Positions 11,084 to 23,600 of a stretch of DNA of 64,000 bases are shown here, piece by piece. The DNA is taken from positions 80,292,981-80,356,980 of the forward strand of contig NC_088800.1 of assembly GCF_011386835.1 (NCBI RefSeq). The letters are read 5' to 3'. The notes under the pieces are model-generated. The model was not told the origin of the DNA, did not search any database, and worked only from the letters and a program-made list of their open reading frames with translations. Each line of letters begins with the position of its first letter. The first letter of the stretch is position 1. This DNA comes from Chrysemys picta bellii (taxonomy: Eukaryota; Chordata; Testudines; Emydidae). The translations under genes and the position numbers were made by a program.

Positions 11084-14000
11084 GTCTATAGTGAATGGAC
11101 TTCTGCAGTGTTATAGGCATGTTCTAAACACATGTTGTTTGTAATGACACGGCTAGAGTGTATATGCACCACTGCCCTCGGCTGGAAGGAATCAGAACTT
11201 ATCCTATGTATGTCATAACTAAGCCCTATGTGCCAACACCTGTAAAGTTGTGGGTTGTTACGTTATCTTTATTTACATTCTGTTGCTCATCAATGCCATT
11301 ATTGATAACCACCGGTATTTTTCTAACAGGGAGATATACAGACATCTTTACAATATGCTGAAATGCACTTTCAGTCACTTCACACATGTACCAAAAGCCA
11401 ATGCCTGACCTCTTATAGTCTCTTAAGGTCTCACTGCACGTTTTGTAGGAGTTAGGTGCAGTTGGGGGAAAGATTCTTCCTGCAGATAGACTGAAACAGC
11501 AGGAGAAAGGAATTTTAAAAGTCCCTTTAAGATGGTGGATCATTAGAACAGAAGGTGCTGTGGCTGTTAAACAGGACAGTTGGTGGGTGCGGAGGGAGCA
11601 GAAGCTGATATGGTCGCTCTCTTTGATGCTGTGATGGAAGCAGCAAAGGCTGCGAACTGCTGCTGCCAGGCAAGTAAAAATGAACTTCTGGGAAGGGCTC
11701 TGCTGTTATTCCTGAACCTTGGCCAAACTGCTCCAAGGCGGCATGTCCTGGGGAGCACTGTCAGATCCATGGAGAAGAGGTGCAACATCAGGGAAGCTGA
11801 GAGCAGATCCCTTTGAGCCATCTGTAAATGGACTGGAGAAGTGCTGGGCCATCTCTGAAGGGACCCCAGGGACCAGGAGGAGTTTTGCTGCTGTTGCTGC
11901 TGAGGGGAAGGGGAGTGGGAGGACAGGGCAGGGCAGGGATCGCCCCACTGAAGGTCTTTAGCTGGGATTGGCCGCCCTATCTGCAGATGTTGTGAACTCA
12001 GCTGCAGTTGGGGAAAAGGACGTTGTTTCATTGGAAAATCTTGTTTAAGATGACTTTTGTGTTGCTGTAATGTGAGATGGGGAAGCGTCAATGACAGAAA
12101 AAATCCTCTTTAGCACAGTGGACTAGATTCACCCCCTGCAAACTGCAGCTTGCCCAACCTACAAGGCTACTGTTCTCAGAGGGCCTATACCCCAGGGAGG
12201 ATGGGTGCTGTTCCTAATACTGCCCTCTCCTTAGTGCCTACACCAGGGGATGGATAGCAGCTCTCACTTCCATGGGAGTTCTGCTAGGGGAGGCTGTTGA
12301 GAGGATGTGCTGAATCTAACCCATCCCCTAATTGCTCTGATCCCACCCCCTTCCACACCAGCACTACCGACTTCCTGAGTGGTACTGGCCCGTGATGGAG
12401 GGTAGGTAGGGTGTGGCCAAGCACTAGTACTCCTTCCACCTACTTTCTATTACAGTTGGCCTCCTGTTCTATTCTGTTTCTATTCCACGTGATCTGCGCT
12501 AAGTACGTGCTGGAAGGTCTGAGGTGAGTTTGGTTTCTGTAGGTGCATCCTGGCCAAATTCCATCTCAGGTAATTTACAGCTGGCAACCTAAACAAACAA
12601 ACAAACAAAAAATCTGTAGACCCTGTAGTCTCCTAATCTGTTATGTGGTGGTGTTTCTCCCGTTTCACCCTGTGGGAGGCTGCATTTCAGTGGGTGGGTG
12701 AGGTCATCCTTTTGCCAAGTTTATATGTCAGCTTATTAAATCTGCAAAAGGTTTTGGGATCATAAGAAACCGGAGATGGAAATGTGCTAAACCAGCTAGT
12801 CCACTTCCTTTTGTAAGGGCAGGCTTATTCCCAGAGATTCCATGCTCATGCCAAAAGATGGGATGAATCTTTAGTTCAGGCACAAATATTATCATCTGAA
12901 CAGTATCCATACACAGTACAGCTTGCTCTTGTCACCCACTTGTCCTCCCCTGCCAGGGCCCCAGCTCCCTGCTTGCCCTCCATCCTTCTCCCTCACACTG
13001 TAATCTATCTGCATGTGTCAACCATACCTGCCTGCAAGTGAAAACCCCAAGACTCGCATCTTGGGTGCTGTCCCCTCTCCCCTCCCTAAAGTTTTCCTTG
13101 TTGTTTGTCCAGAAAAATAGACATAAAAAGGAATTTCTTTAAATAAAACCAGAAAAATAATTTATTCCCTGGGTTTAAGCGACAGCACAATGGAGGGTGT
13201 TGAGCTCAGGAACGGTCTTTTCTGCAGCCCTCTGTTGCTCTTTTCAGTGCCATTTTCACAGCTGCAGCACTGAACTGAAGCCCCAAAAATTCCAACAAAA
13301 CCTGGTTCCCAGCAGTGTAGCGTCAATCCTGCCTCTACTGCAGAGTTCCTCAGATGGTATCCACTGACTCCTGGGGGCCCTTCATGAAGCAGGGGATGGT
13401 GTTCAGAGTTCTCTGCTCAGTGTCCCTCTCTGCAGCCTTTGCTTTGACCTCCATGCCTCTCCCTGTTTTGTCATTCATTGTCCCCCAGAATTAGTTGCTT
13501 TCTGGGCTCTGCGGCAGCTCCCCCTCACTTGATGGAGCAGGTCTTTAGTTTTGGGTGGGTTTAAACTCACTCTTCCCAGGATAGACCTGCCTCTACGGCA
13601 TGGAAGCTCAGACCTGCCCAACTGAGAGTGATAGGTCACCCCTTCTTGGTTACCAGCCTACAGCCGACATAAACCCAATACCACAGTCCTATGGCTGAAG
13701 GAGATTGCTCTTTAGCTCAGTAGTAGAAGCCCAGGCTTGCTGGAGCTAAAGAAATCTAGCACCTGTGCGATGTACAGGTTACTTGGGGGTCTGTAATCTA
13801 CAGCATGCATTACACTGCTGTGCCCTCCTGCTCCTTCCTAGCAGGACACGGAGGGTACCATGCCAGAGCTGTAGTCAGGAGCGTCCCTACCCCTTCTCTG
13901 TCGGTCAGCGGGGATCAATAAGGGTTGGGTTAGTATTTATTTTGAAATAGCTAGCTGCATGTGAGCCCACCTCTTCCCCACGACTGTCTTTGTTCAGCCC

Positions 14001-14292
14001 CTCTGCCAGGTCAGCCTGTCCCCACTAGTCCACCCAACGCTCGACCCTGCCATTGGGGGGGTGGGGAGGGGGTCAGGCCTATTTGAGGCCAGGGCAGTCT
14101 CCCCCAGGGTGGCCTCTCCCTGACCCTAGCATGTGGCTTGGGGCAGCCGACTAGAGACTATAGAAGTGGGGGAGGGAAGCCCGCGGAGGAGGCTTTTACA
14201 AGGGCTCTGCCCCTGCCCCTGCCCCCAGCTCTGAGAGCACATACCCAGCCCCACCTGGAGCCACACGTGGCCCGCTCCCACGAGGCTGCCCC

Positions 14293-14315
14293 GGTGCTTT
14301 GTGGGAGTTGTAGTC
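14293..14315 (-). promoter_or_regulatory. ZNF143-type motif upstream of TMEM11
   Basis: The minus strand reads gactacaactcccacaaagc, a close match to the known ZNF143/STAF (SBS) pattern ACTACAANTCCCA..ATGC. It lies about 320 bp upstream of the TMEM11 start. Three further copies of varying quality follow before the ATG. Confidence 0.55.
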
Positions 14316-14443
14316 CATTTCCCCAACCACGCCCCTGGGTGTTTCCCTGCGAAGACAAGCTGGCTACGGGGAGGGCATGGGATTGAGCTCAGGGCCTGGG
14401 CCTCTCTAGCGCCGTCCGGCGCGTCCCCGCCTTGCCGCCGCAG

Positions 14444-14463
14444 GACTACATATCCCATGGGCC
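14444..14463 (+). promoter_or_regulatory. ZNF143-type motif
   Basis: Reads gactacatatcccatgggcc, an ACTACA..TCCCATG match on the + strand, about 170 bp upstream of the TMEM11 ATG. Confidence 0.5.
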
Positions 14464-14478
14464 CCAGCGCGGCGCAGA

Positions 14479-14497
14479 GCATGGTGGGGGTTGTAGG
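14479..14497 (-). promoter_or_regulatory. ZNF143-type motif
   Basis: The minus strand reads cctacaacccccaccatgc, matching the CTACAA..CCCA..ATGC layout. Its orientation is opposite to the neighbouring site at 14444. Confidence 0.45.
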
Positions 14498-14628
14498 CCG
14501 CTCTGGCGGCGGCCGCGCTCCCCCACTGGCTCCGGACCCGCGACCTGGACTCCATTTCCCGGCAGGCTCGGGCGCGGGCCCGGGCCCCCTTGGCGGAGAG
14601 ACATTTGCGACTCGAGCCGAGAGTCTCC

Positions 14629-14640
14629 AAGATGGCGGCG
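14629..14640 (+). promoter_or_regulatory. TMEM11: YY1-type motif spanning the TMEM11 start codon
   Basis: The bases aagatggcggcg match the YY1 consensus AAGATGGCGGC, and the ATG inside the motif is the TMEM11 start. YY1 sites at this place, at or just after the transcription start, are common in housekeeping and mitochondrial genes, which suggests a short 5' UTR. Confidence 0.65.
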
Positions 14641-14699
14641 TGGGGAAGGAGGCGCGCTGGCCCCGGCAGCACCAGCAGTGGCAGCGGCGGTAGGGAGAG
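14632..14699 (+). CDS. TMEM11: TMEM11 coding exon 1
   Basis: Encodes the first 22 residues and two bases of Arg23 (reads ...GSGGRE-R). The donor is gtgagg at 14700-14705. The Gly/Ser-rich tail is slightly longer than in human, accounting for the two extra residues. Confidence 0.95.
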
Positions 14700-17600
14700 G
14701 TGAGGTCTGGCCGAGCGGGCAGCAGGCAGGGCGGGACTCTGGGGCGCCGCCAGACGGGGCCCCAAAGGGGCCTGAGCAGGGGCGATGGGGTGTGGACCCG
14801 GGATCCTGCTTGGTCCGGGCTGGGCGGAGGCTGGGCCCCCTCCCCGCCGTGAGCGGGACGGGGGAGGGGGGGAGAGACACTGAGGGGGAGGCCGGTGGAG
14901 TGGGGGGGGGCAGGTCAGCGGGGAAGGGGATAGTGATGGGGAGGCTGGGGGGGGGAGAACGGGCCAGTGAGGGGGTGCAGGTCATGGGGGAAGGGGAGAC
15001 CAGTGGGGGGGGAGGGGAGAAGGGGACAGTGATGGGGAGGCTGCTGGAGTGAGGGGGTGCAGGTCATTGGAGGGGAAGGGGCAGAGAAAAGAGGAGAGCG
15101 GGCTAGTGAGGGGGGGCAGGTCCTGGGGAGGGGGAGGAGAAAAGGGGAGAAGGGGCCAGTGAGGGGGAGGCTGCTGGAGTGAGGGGGTGCAGGTCAGGGG
15201 GGAAGGGGAGACCAGTGGGGGGGGAGGGGAGAAGGGGACAGTGATGGGGAGGCTGCTGGAGTGAGGGGGTGCAGGTCATTGGAGGGGAAGGGGCAGAGAA
15301 AAGAGGAGAGCGGGCTAGTGAGGGGGGGCAGGTCCTGGGGAGGGGGAGGAGAAAAGGGGAGAAGGGGCCAGTGAGGGGGAGGCTGCTGGAGTGAGGGGGT
15401 GCAGGTCATTGGAGGGGAAGGGGCAGAGAAAAGAGGAGAGCGGGCTAGTGAGGGGGGGCAGGTCCTGGGGAGGGGGAGGAGAAAAGGGGAGAAGGGGCCA
15501 GTGAGGGGGAGGCCAGTGGAGTGAGGGGGTGCGGGGAAGGGGGATGGGAGAAGGGGATAGTGATGGGGAGGCTGGTGGAGTGAGGGGGTGCAGGTCAGGG
15601 GGGAAGGGGAGACCAGTGCGGGGGGTGGGAAGGGGGAGGGGAGAAGGGGACAGTGACCGGGAGGCTGCTGGAGTGAGGGGGTGCAGGTCAGGGGGCCGGG
15701 GAGGGAGGAGAGGGGAAGAACAGGCCAGTGGGGGAAATGGAGAGGCCTGTTGTGGGGGAGAGGGAGGAAAGGGGAGAACAGGGCCAGTGATGGGAGGAAT
15801 CAAAGCCACCATCTACCAGAGTGAGCTAAGGACAGAGCTGTGAGAGTCCCAAGGCTGCGGGTAAATCCAGGGCAGAGTCCAGCTGCAGCGAGGAAGGCAC
15901 AGTCTGCAGCTGGCTCCAGCAGGAGTGCCTTGGCTGGGGGCGAGTTTCCACGGGAGTGAGGAGGAGGGAAGGAGAGGCAGCGTCAGGGGGAAGGTCAGTG
16001 CAAATCTGCACGTTACCAAAGGCAGCTTTAACCCTTAGGCCAAACGATGACTCGTAGTTGTGCTCAGTGGTAGGAGCATTCTGGAGACCGGGACGCGCCG
16101 TAAAAATCTGTGTTGAAAAGTGGTGGAGGCAACAGAAGACCTTCAGAGTGACCTCCCTTTGGAGAGTGCTTAATGCTGGTTGAGTGGCTTGTGTCCTTAG
16201 GATTTTGCTGTTTTGCTCCCTGGATTTGGAGGCTGCAGAGTAATTTTAGGGGGAGGGAAGGGCCTGGCTGCTCTGGTGGTGGTTGCTGCTGTTGGCTTTT
16301 TGTAGTGTCTGCACTCACAAAGAGCTTTCTAAAATGCACGTTTGGTCACCAGCTGTGTTTCTGCCTCTGTCAGGATGGATGAGCAACTGGGACATGGTGG
16401 AACTCCCTGCAGAGTAGCTGTAGAAGTTTTGGAAGCCTAACTTTAAAGACAGGAAAGAGAGAAATCTTGTTGCACTACCTTAAAATTTGTATGCATAATT
16501 CTTTTCTTTACTTAAAACTTCTGGCTCAATTCTGTTGTCCATTCCGTTGGCATCTCCTTCCTTCTTCCCACCCTGGTGCTAGCTAGTGTAACCAACAGCC
16601 TTTGAAAGCAGCTGTCTTTTTATGGAGTAGCAAAATTGTCCTTTGTTCTACCACCCAATTTAAAGACTCTGACAGCCCTAGGTGGGGGGTGGTGTTGATG
16701 ATGTTGTGCTTTACAAACACAAACAAGTTACTTGCCTCACTGACCTGTTCTGAGGTTTAAATATGATCCTAACTTTTACAAATGAGCGGGAGGGGGGTTG
16801 GGCATGAAAATAGGCACAGAGATGACACAGCAAGACAGTCTGTGACTAGAGTACCTCTAACCACTACTACGCACTCCCTCCCAACACAAACCTGGCAAAG
16901 GGCTGGTTTTGTTATGTGTCAGACAATTCTCCTTCCAAATAACTTTGTATGCTAAGATCATCATCATTTGGCTAAGAAAATTTACACTAAAAGCAGGTGA
17001 TCTCCCATTTTTGCAATTGGAGATCTCCACTCTTGGCTGGTGTCTTTTCCCAAGTCACACCTACCTATCTTGTGTGGTGTTGGGAACACAGCTTGTGTGC
17101 AGGGCAATGGTGATGGCTCAGTTATCATCAGATGACGACGTGTATATGTTATATATAGCAAATACAGTTTTCTTAAGTTCATGAATATGATTCTTGTCCA
17201 AAGACAGATTCTTACTGACTGAGCACACTGATGCAGCTTTCTCATCAAAGAGCCGTTTTAAGGTATTTCTCTAGCTCAGTTTGTAGCTGTCAGCCAACTA
17301 GTCTCAAAGGAGTGTATGTTGAGGAGTAATGTCATGGGAATAGCTAGTGAATAAAATACTGTCCAGTGTTAGGAAAGTTAGTCAAATGTAACAAAACCAC
17401 TGGCAGCTGTAACTACAGAGACCATATCCCTCCATAAAAGATCTGATTGATACCTGGAAGGTCTCTTTGGTCACTACCAGATTATACTTTATTCGTGGGG
17501 CATATGGCTAAGGATCTAACAGTATATTAGCTGTCGATTCTGGGCTGGTTTTATGATGGTGGTTAAAGGTTAAACAAAATACTGAAAAACTAACTAAAGA

Positions 17601-20600
17601 GAACCCACTAAATATTGCTTTCCCTCCCTCATTCCAAAGGGACTCTTTATGCAGAGTATCTAAAAGGAATTGCTAATCCGTAGCCCAAAGCAATTTATAA
17701 TGGAGAACAGCTACCGCGTGCACTTGGAGTTCTTGTCTAAAATTCTGCACGATGACCACTAGAGCACAAAAGAGAATGCCACTTGTTCCCTGGGGAAACA
17801 GTCTAACAAACTTGTACAGCTCAGAAAGAGCAATGCAATAAGGCAGCTTTGATTTCATCCCAACTATGTTTACTGGCTTCTGGGCTGTCTTAAAGGTCTT
17901 ACCTGTACCGCTTGGATTTCCAGTAATCCGCGTGCTTGGAGCAGTGATTGATCTGCTTCCATTAGTCTAGCTAATTCTTTTGTTAAACTAAAAGTGGCGC
18001 TTCTCCTGCTCATTGTGGTCTCCTTAATGGTATTGCAGTGTTTTCGGTGGTGGGTGCTGTCTTCTATCACTGGTGCAGCTCTCGGGGTCTCGTGCTCATT
18101 TTCCCTGATCTGTTCTCCCCCTCTCTCCCCCCAATCCTCTTTCCAAAGAGAACTGTATAGAATTCCTTATTTGGCTATAATCTTATTGCATTTAAGTTGC
18201 ATCCCTTGAATCAAAATTTGCTTTGCCTCTGTGCTGTTGCTTCTTGTCCTCTTTGTTCTGACCATATTGATTATTGTTCTCCGAAGGTTGTGGTCGAACA
18301 CATTGTCTTGGTGCTGAGATACTGATAGTAATGGGTCAAGAATGCTAGAATGTGGGACAGTGCTGTGGGGAAAGCTTGTCACCAGACCTCAATTCTCATG
18401 TGGAGTACCCCTGTCATTGCAGTCCTGGACCTTTCCTGAGCTGAAATGGACAAGCTTGTCAAATTGTATGATGGTTTTGTGATGTGGAATTTTTCCACTG
18501 GGGATTAAGGTGAGACCACAACTTATTTTTCATGTTGAAAGTAACAAGAGTTGAACCCAGATCTAGAAATAAAAGGTTAGTGCATTAATGTTCTTGAGTC
18601 TGGCCTGTCCACACAGTACTGACTTATTCAGGTTTGGTTGGGACTCTAACGATGTCGGACACTGTATGCTTTTGGCCATCTGTGATGTGGCTCTATTCGA
18701 ATTCATTCACACACCAGCCTTCAGTCCTTAGTTGCACTGGTGTACTCATTTCTTTTGTGCATGTTGCATGTGACGCAAGTTTTGCAAATCACAAGCATTA
18801 TCACACGAGAGGAAGCCCATCTTTTTCAATCACCACTCAAACAGGTCTCTTTGCATTTGCAGTTCTCATGAATTTCTGCCTAGTACTGTTTACCTACAGT
18901 CAAGAAACCTCTCTTTGAATGGTGGAACCACAGGTATTCTGTTGTCCATGAGCAATTGTATCACCTTTCAAAAAGCTAACCTGGGACTTACACGTCGTAT
19001 ATAAAAGGGGTTCAGAAACTTGAACAATAAATGCAACAAAGGAATCGTGAACTGTGCACGATTTGGGGATACTTCTGATCAGGAGTGGAGATGCTTTCTG
19101 GACACCCACCAGTCAGAACTTAAAGCTACTAGCCAGAAGTATATATGCTAGACGGGACAGGGAGCGGGCCTCCACCAGTGAGGTCCAGGGGCACCCCACT
19201 GATGAGAAGGCTTACCTCCTTTCCATTCCCAGCTGGTGGCTGGAGAAGGATGCTGGGAAAATCCCGTTTTCAGCAGAGCTGGGGGCAAGAGAGAAGATGT
19301 GAAAGGCTCCTCCTGCTATATACCTGTGCTATGTCCTGCCGAGTTTGGGTTCTGTGGATTAAAGGTATGTGTGGTGAAAAAGAAACAGACCATGTGTTTG
19401 TGACTAGGATACCACGAAAACAGGCTAGGCAGCACTGCTCCTGGGGTAGCTTGAGAAGCATCCTGTGACATTTAGGTGGCCACTAGAGGCTTTTTAACTT
19501 TTTAGGGGAGACAGACGGGGCAGATTTTGGAACCCTAACTGGGAAATTCCATGAGTATCTAGCATATAGCTAGCTGCAATGTCTTCTTAGTGCACTAGGT
19601 GATGTTTTTAGTAGGGGAATACATTTCAAATTTAATTTTAAACTCACCATGTGGTTAACATGGGCATTTCTGCCCCTCTTGCTGGTGGTTGCTGTATCAG
19701 TTGCTGAGGATCATTGTTTGTTTGTAATCCTGCAGGTACAGAAATCAGTGTAAATTATTTTATAACACTAGCTACAAAAGCCATTTAATCTACTGAGCCA
19801 TCAGAACAGAGCATTCCTCTGTCTTTTTTTACACAGACACTGAAAAGCCAGGCATCAAGAATGAGACACTTAAAAAAACAAAAACAAACAAAAAAATCAT
19901 CACAGGAAATGGGATTCATCAAGCAGTGATATGCAAATAGTATTCAAGATACAAGTTACACAGCTACAACAGAATGGATATAAAACTTTCCTGTGGCAAA
20001 GCCCTTCCTTCTTGGAAGAAGGGCTCTAGAAAATCATTTAACATTTCCTAGTTTAACAGGTGCTTTTAAGCATAACTAGCACATCCAGCCTTTGGCTGTT
20101 TGGCATTACTACATGGATCTCCTCTGCCATTGGTTACTCATCGCACTTTCAAGTAAAATCGAGAATAACTGAGTTATCGATACTCCCACCTAGGTCCATA
20201 TAAGCACAGAACTGACAATGCTTAAACCCTGGCTGTGTTTTTTCCAGGGGTGGTGGTGAGTCCACAGGCTCCAGTGTGTGCTGTTTTGTTCAAATGAAAG
20301 GCCCTATGTCATGGAAAATCAGTTTTGTTAGTCTTTGTACTTGAGGTCTCTGAGGCAAGAACCCCATGCTTGTTCTGCATGTCAACAAGTTCTGGTAAGT
20401 CTTGTAGACAGAGTTCTACAGAGTTCTCTCCTATGCAGGGACACTACACACTCTTCGGATTTTTCTTCTTTTGTGTACGATTGTTTTCCCCAGGCTTTCC
20501 ACCTGTTGCAGCCAGCCTCGCATGTGGGAATGACGCACACTGAATTTAACTTCCCACATGCCTGAACTTTAGTGTAATATTTATCTTGCATTTACCCCAT

Positions 20601-23600
20601 ATGTAATTTCTGCTCACTTCACTGTCTCCTCGCACCCACCATTGTTTGAGTAGCTCGTCTCCTTCCCCCCCATCCTTTTTGTTGGGATTATCTAGTCAAT
20701 TGCCAAGACAAGCAATTGCATCTTGAGCAGTGTCTGATGGAAGAATAAGTTGCTCTAACAGGGATTATTTGGTCAAGGGATCAGCAGCTGCTATGCTCGG
20801 CGCCACAAGAGCATACTGCCCAGGGCCAGGTGCTTTCGGGGGTGCACATCCCATTCTGTTTTGCTTTGTGTCTTTTATATGGAACAGTTTTATTTCGCTT
20901 ATTTTTGCTCCTATGCGTCGTGTTTTGACTTCACACCTATAAAAGCCTAGAGCCCAAGAATGGATAAAGCTGGAGAGAGAGGAGGGCTCGAATAAACTTA
21001 TTTTCTGATAGTAATTTCAGTCCAAGGTTAATGTTTAATGTGTTCCTGTCCTATTTTCCTTGACTGGAAGGCTATTGACCAAATGGGTCTATGAGAGTAT
21101 ATAAAGTGTGGGGAAAGGAAGGCAGGGGATGGGAGGGATATTCAAAGATCCTTCAAGGACCAGAAGGATTCTGGAGGGAAGAAATCACTTGAAGCCTGAG
21201 AGTGTTTGGGTCTGAGCTGGGTTGGTGTGTTTCAATCAGAATGGGCCCATTCCTCTTAAATTGCCAGACCTAATTTGAGCAACCCACAAAATTATAGGAA
21301 GTTTAACAGTGCGTAGGGTTCTTCTCTCAATCTAAACGTTTCCCGTAACTTCACTTGGTTAACATGGCATTTCTGATCTAAGAAACTTGCGCCTTGTTTT
21401 TAGCTAGGAAGCTGAACCATTGCTGAAAATGGCTTTAGCATCAGTTCCCCCTTGAAACTGGATTGAAATCATTAAGTATTAGCACCAACTGGGTGAAACC
21501 ACTTGCTGTTTCACAAAGCCTAGGTCTCAAGCGTGCCTTCCAGGGTTAGCAATTTCCCAGAAAAAAATGAGTTTAGGACAGGGTGCTGGTAAATACAGGC
21601 GTACATATGGTTTAAACCGGGAAAAATAATTGCATCCATGTCTGGCTAGTTCAGCAAGCATAGAACGAATCCTTGTCAAACTTTGGGTACATCCATTCAG
21701 AACTGAGGAATGGGCTCCGTCTATCCACTACATTAAAGGAGGTCTTCTGCTACAGAATGCTGCATGGCCAGATGGACCTAGTAGTTTGCAAGTCTGTGTG
21801 CCTCTGACTGCTTAACACTTCAAGCCTACAACTGCATTACTGTCGTTTCCTATAACCAAATGGTTTTGACTTTTGTTTATAGAGTATTGAAAACAGAAAT
21901 GAGCCATGACATGCATAACTGGCTTGAGAACATACCAAACCAAAATGCATAGGCATTCCAATGTTCAGTATTCTAATTAAATATATTAGTATTACGCCCA
22001 CTGCAGTTTTACTTTATTTGTACAAACCTAAACTAATCGATTAATCTACTCCCTTGTGTAACCACAATTTGAATATGTAACTAAAACTAAGTGTAATGTG
22101 GTGTGCCTTAACTAAACAGTTTTCAAAATAGAAAACGCCTTAAACTGGGACTAACTTGTTCTTTCTGGGGCAATAAAAACCATGATTTTTACCAGGTTAA
22201 AAACTACCTCTGGTAAATACCCCATGCCATCCCTGATGCATTCTGAAATGGATCTGAAAATTCTACTGTCCTACACTAGCACTTAAGACCTCTTCAGTAC
22301 TTACTCGAGGAGGAAACCATTGGTGAAAAGATTTAACTTCACCCTGTATGCCATGAGTACGTTTGACTCTATTTGTGCAGTGAAACTAGGTTGCTCGAGT
22401 TCTTTTCCTGGTGCTGTCATGCTAACCCAATTCTGTTTGGTGTTTAAACCTTAGAAACGTCTCTCTGAAATTTAAAACAAATACATATTGCAATATGTTT
22501 TATAACAGATATTGTACTTTTACTAGACATGATCCCTTTAAATTAGCAAAAATGCTTTCCTTTAAAAGCTTGCAGTTCCAAGGTTGAGCAGTGGACAAAC
22601 TGAAGGGGTTAATTTGCTAGAGAACGTACTTTTTTTTTTTTTTTTTTTTTGGAAAAGAAATCTTAAGCTTCACAATGAAATGTTTTGTTTCCGTCACCAA
22701 ATAAATAGAATCTCATAGGAGATGTGCAAACCAGTCCTTGTCCTAGACAGCATTGGCAGAATCTCCTATTCTAAATGCAGACGCGTTCAAGGCAAACGTA
22801 ATGTAACCAGAGAATGCCCAATGTCTGGCTTACAAGGAAAACCTTGCTTGCCAACCAAACTCTTACAGAAACAGCTCATTTGGTCCTAAAGAAGGAGGCT
22901 GATAAGTCTTAGCTCCTGCTGCTTGGTATTGTTGTCACCATTCACTGTAAACAAGCCACTTCAGGCAACAGCCTGTAATTTAACAATATTCTTGATTGCA
23001 GGTGGCTGCTGCACAATACCCTTCACAGTGAGACTAAAACTGAATTTAAAGAGTAATGTCTGGTATTACAGCAGCTTGCAAACATGTATCCTCTCTTCCT
23101 TTGCCATTTCCAGAGCGAACACACTAGTATCTGTATACTAATGGAGCAAGAAAGAAGTTTCAGAGTAGCAGCCGTGTTAGTCTGTATCCGCAAAAAGAAC
23201 AGGAGTACTTGTGGCACCTTAGAGACTAACAAATTTATTAGAGCATAAGCTTTCGTGGACTACAGCCCACTTCTTCGGTATACATCCGAAGAAGTGGGCT
23301 GTAGTCCACGAAAGCTTATGCTCTAATAAATTTGTTAGTCTCTAAGGTGCCACAAGTACTCCTGTTCTTTTTTCAAGAAAGAAGTGTTCGTTTCAGTCTC
23401 CATTGCAGAGTTCTCCCTTGCCAAATCACTAATACCAAGTGAGCCCAAGTGCTATCAGGAACGATGTCTGCTGAGAGTTAGGGCAAAGTTGTGTAGTGGT
23501 TGCTCTTGCTGTGCTAAAGGAATTTGCCAAATAACTATATCCTTGGGAGCCCATGTGCTTGGGACACTGGGGATCTAAGAGAACATATTAAAATCAGTTT

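Larger units (their letters stand above)
9700..14280. other. NATD1-TMEM11 intergenic region
   Basis: Contains a short inverted repeat around aaaggtatttagaagcct / aggcttctaaataccttt (10065-10133), a complete hAT-like element (10861-11083), a CAG/CTG-rich patch with overlapping open frames (11567-12091), a short CAAA run at about 12590-12610, and unremarkable sequence up to the TMEM11 CpG island. I see no supported gene. Confidence 0.5.
14390..14900 (+). promoter_or_regulatory. TMEM11: CpG-rich promoter of TMEM11
   Basis: Dense CpG and GC content surrounds exon 1 and extends into the start of intron 1. It holds ZNF143-type motifs at 14444-14463 (+), 14479-14497 (-) and, weaker, 14548-14567 (+). 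A YY1-type motif overlaps the ATG. No TATA box is visible. The transcription start is not defined, but must lie upstream of 14632. Confidence 0.75.

Noticed and set aside
14959..15700. CRISPR-like array
   Set aside because: Direct repeats exist, but the units are contiguous 82/130-bp minisatellite units without unique spacers, in a vertebrate intron.
14432..15812. Long open frames (up to 206 codons) over TMEM11 exon 1 and intron 1, on both strands
   Set aside because: They come from the CpG island and the purine-rich minisatellite. Composition-driven Gly/Arg or Pro/Ser text, with no family match.
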